NCBI GenBank assembly: GCA_020633435.1
Contig: JACKDP010000002.1
Coordinates: 572,001 to 636,000, forward strand
Length of the DNA: 64,000 bases
Direction: 5' to 3'
DNA from: Myxococcales bacterium
Lineage (GTDB): Bacteria > Myxococcota_A > Bradymonadia > UBA7976 > UBA1532
Shown here one piece after another: positions 63,383 to 64,000 of the stretch. The first letter of the stretch is position 1. Each line of letters starts with the position of its first letter. Below the pieces are notes generated by a model, which worked only from the letters and a program-made list of their open reading frames with translations, did not search any database and had not been told where the DNA came from. Made by a program: the position numbers and the translations under genes.

Positions 63383-64000
63383 CTAGCCGGATGAGCGGGC
63401 CACGTCGAGGGGTCCCACCACCCGGGCCCCGGCCACGCCGAAGGCGCGGTCGCCCGGCGCGAGCCGGCAGGTCGGCCCCCCGGAGAACAGGCTGAAGGCC
63501 GGCAGCACCCCCACGCGGGCGCCCAGGTGGAAGCCTGGCAGCCGCACGCCGCCGCGCCCGCCCACCCGCACCGTCGGGTGCACATGGCCGCAGAAGACGT
63601 AGGCGTCCGCGTCGGGCTCGGGCTCGTGGCGGAAGAGGAACGGGCCCTCGCGCAGCGCCGGCACCACCTCGATGGGCCAGGCGGCGGGCAGGTGGGCCAC
63701 ATGGGCGTCGTGGTTGCCGGCCGTGAGCGTGACGGCGGCCCCCACGCCCCCGAGCCAGGCCGCCACCTCCGCGACCAGGCCCGGCGTCAGCCCGACGGCG
63801 CCGTGGATGAGGTCGCCCAGGACCACGAGGCGGCGGGCGGCGGTGCGGTCGAGGGCGGCGGCCAGGCGGCCCAGGTCGTCCGCCAGCAGGCGCGACGACA
63901 CCGGGATGCCGGACCGCTGGAACGTCTCGGCCTTGCCCCAGTGCAGGTCGGCGACGACGAGGAGGCCGGCGGCCGGCCAGAACAGGGCGCGCTCCGGCAG
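63383..64000 (-). CDS. PdeM-like metallophosphoesterase (ligase-associated), 5' end beyond window
   Basis: The frame is open to the right edge, so the start lies beyond 64000. In the visible part, LLVVADLHWGKAETFQRSGIPV (in part: DLHWGK for the first metal site), LVVLGDLIHG, LTAGNHDAHV and YVFCGHVHP give the complete calcineurin-like di-metal signature. WGKAETFQRSGIPV is typical of the ligase-associated DNA-damage-response endonuclease PdeM, which usually lies beside an ATP-dependent DNA ligase and an Lhr helicase. Those would be expected just right of this window. Confidence 0.88.
   Translation of the reverse strand: MPERALFWPAAGLLVVADLHWGKAETFQRSGIPVSSRLLADDLGRLAAALDRTAARRLVVLGDLIHGAVGLTPGLVAEVAAWLGGVGAAVTLTAGNHDAHVAHLPAAWPIEVVPALREGPFLFRHEPEPDADAYVFCGHVHPTVRVGGRGGVRLPGFHLGARVGVLPAFSLFSGGPTCRLAPGDRAFGVAGARVVGPLDVARSSG

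Overview
This window is very GC-rich, densely coding DNA from a bacterium that is most likely a member of the Myxococcota. The evidence for that is indirect. It includes secreted proteins ending in a Gly-Gly-Cys / hydrophobic / poly-Arg tail of the MYXO-CTERM type (26.9 kb and 57.8 kb), Gly-rich linker lipoproteins with Cys-rich tails, a fibro-slime domain protein, Ser/Thr kinases fused to formylglycine-enzyme-like (sulfatase-modifying) domains, and many GTG starts with 4-base overlaps. No rRNA, phage, transposase or CRISPR is visible.

Layout. 1-1704: the end of a cysteine synthase gene, a flavin/ferredoxin-reductase-like gene and a membrane-anchored secreted protein. 1717-11802: ten minus-strand genes, most overlapping by 4 bases (GTGA), read from a near-consensus sigma-54 promoter at 11840-11855. 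They encode a DUF4258 protein, two PhyH-type oxygenases, an M20-type peptidase, an arylamine-N-acetyltransferase/glycosyltransferase fusion, a propeller-like protein, a sigma-54 activator, a LOG-family protein, a methyltransferase and a polysaccharide deacetylase. A P-loop protein lies divergently at 11972-12523. An 18-bp direct repeat brackets this block exactly (1693-1710 and 12512-12529). This is the best candidate for an undescribed system: a self-activated small-molecule or nucleotide-modifying operon on an island. 12568-18712: secreted or envelope proteins, a voltage-gated-type K+ channel, an esterase and a FadL-like outer-membrane protein. 18752-21778: an oxidative-stress set (rubrerythrin, Fe-S CCG-domain reductase, DUF3501) with a tandem-dyad operator in front.

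21885-29464: secreted Gly-linker proteins, a large exoprotein, a fibro-slime protein with a frameshifted C-terminal tail, a NicO/SafE-like membrane protein, a saccharopine-dehydrogenase-like protein and a class II amidotransferase. 29558-37023: a giant sacsin-like Hsp90-type ATPase with a C-terminal transglutaminase-like domain, broken by frameshifts in a low-complexity linker. 37112-41233: a DUF2293 protein and an archaeal-type phenylalanyl-tRNA synthetase (pheS-pheT). 41292-47174: a GAF/PAS histidine kinase, a TrxB-like ferredoxin-NADP reductase, a secreted protein, MetX and a DUF1415 protein. 47177-50538: a DNA-repair group of XPB-like helicase, Bax1/DUF790 nuclease and exonuclease III. 50679-53607: a LysM murein endopeptidase, a tRNA-like sequence with a poorly paired acceptor stem, and an acetate kinase-PduL phosphotransacylase fusion.

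53618-64000: a small unknown protein, two kinase/FGE-like fusion proteins (the second probably a membrane pseudokinase), a sulfite-oxidase-like molybdoprotein, a zinc-phospholipase-C-like MYXO-CTERM protein (frameshifted), a GYF-domain protein, a Fur-family regulator and the start of a PdeM-like phosphoesterase. All assignments come from reading motifs. No database search was possible.
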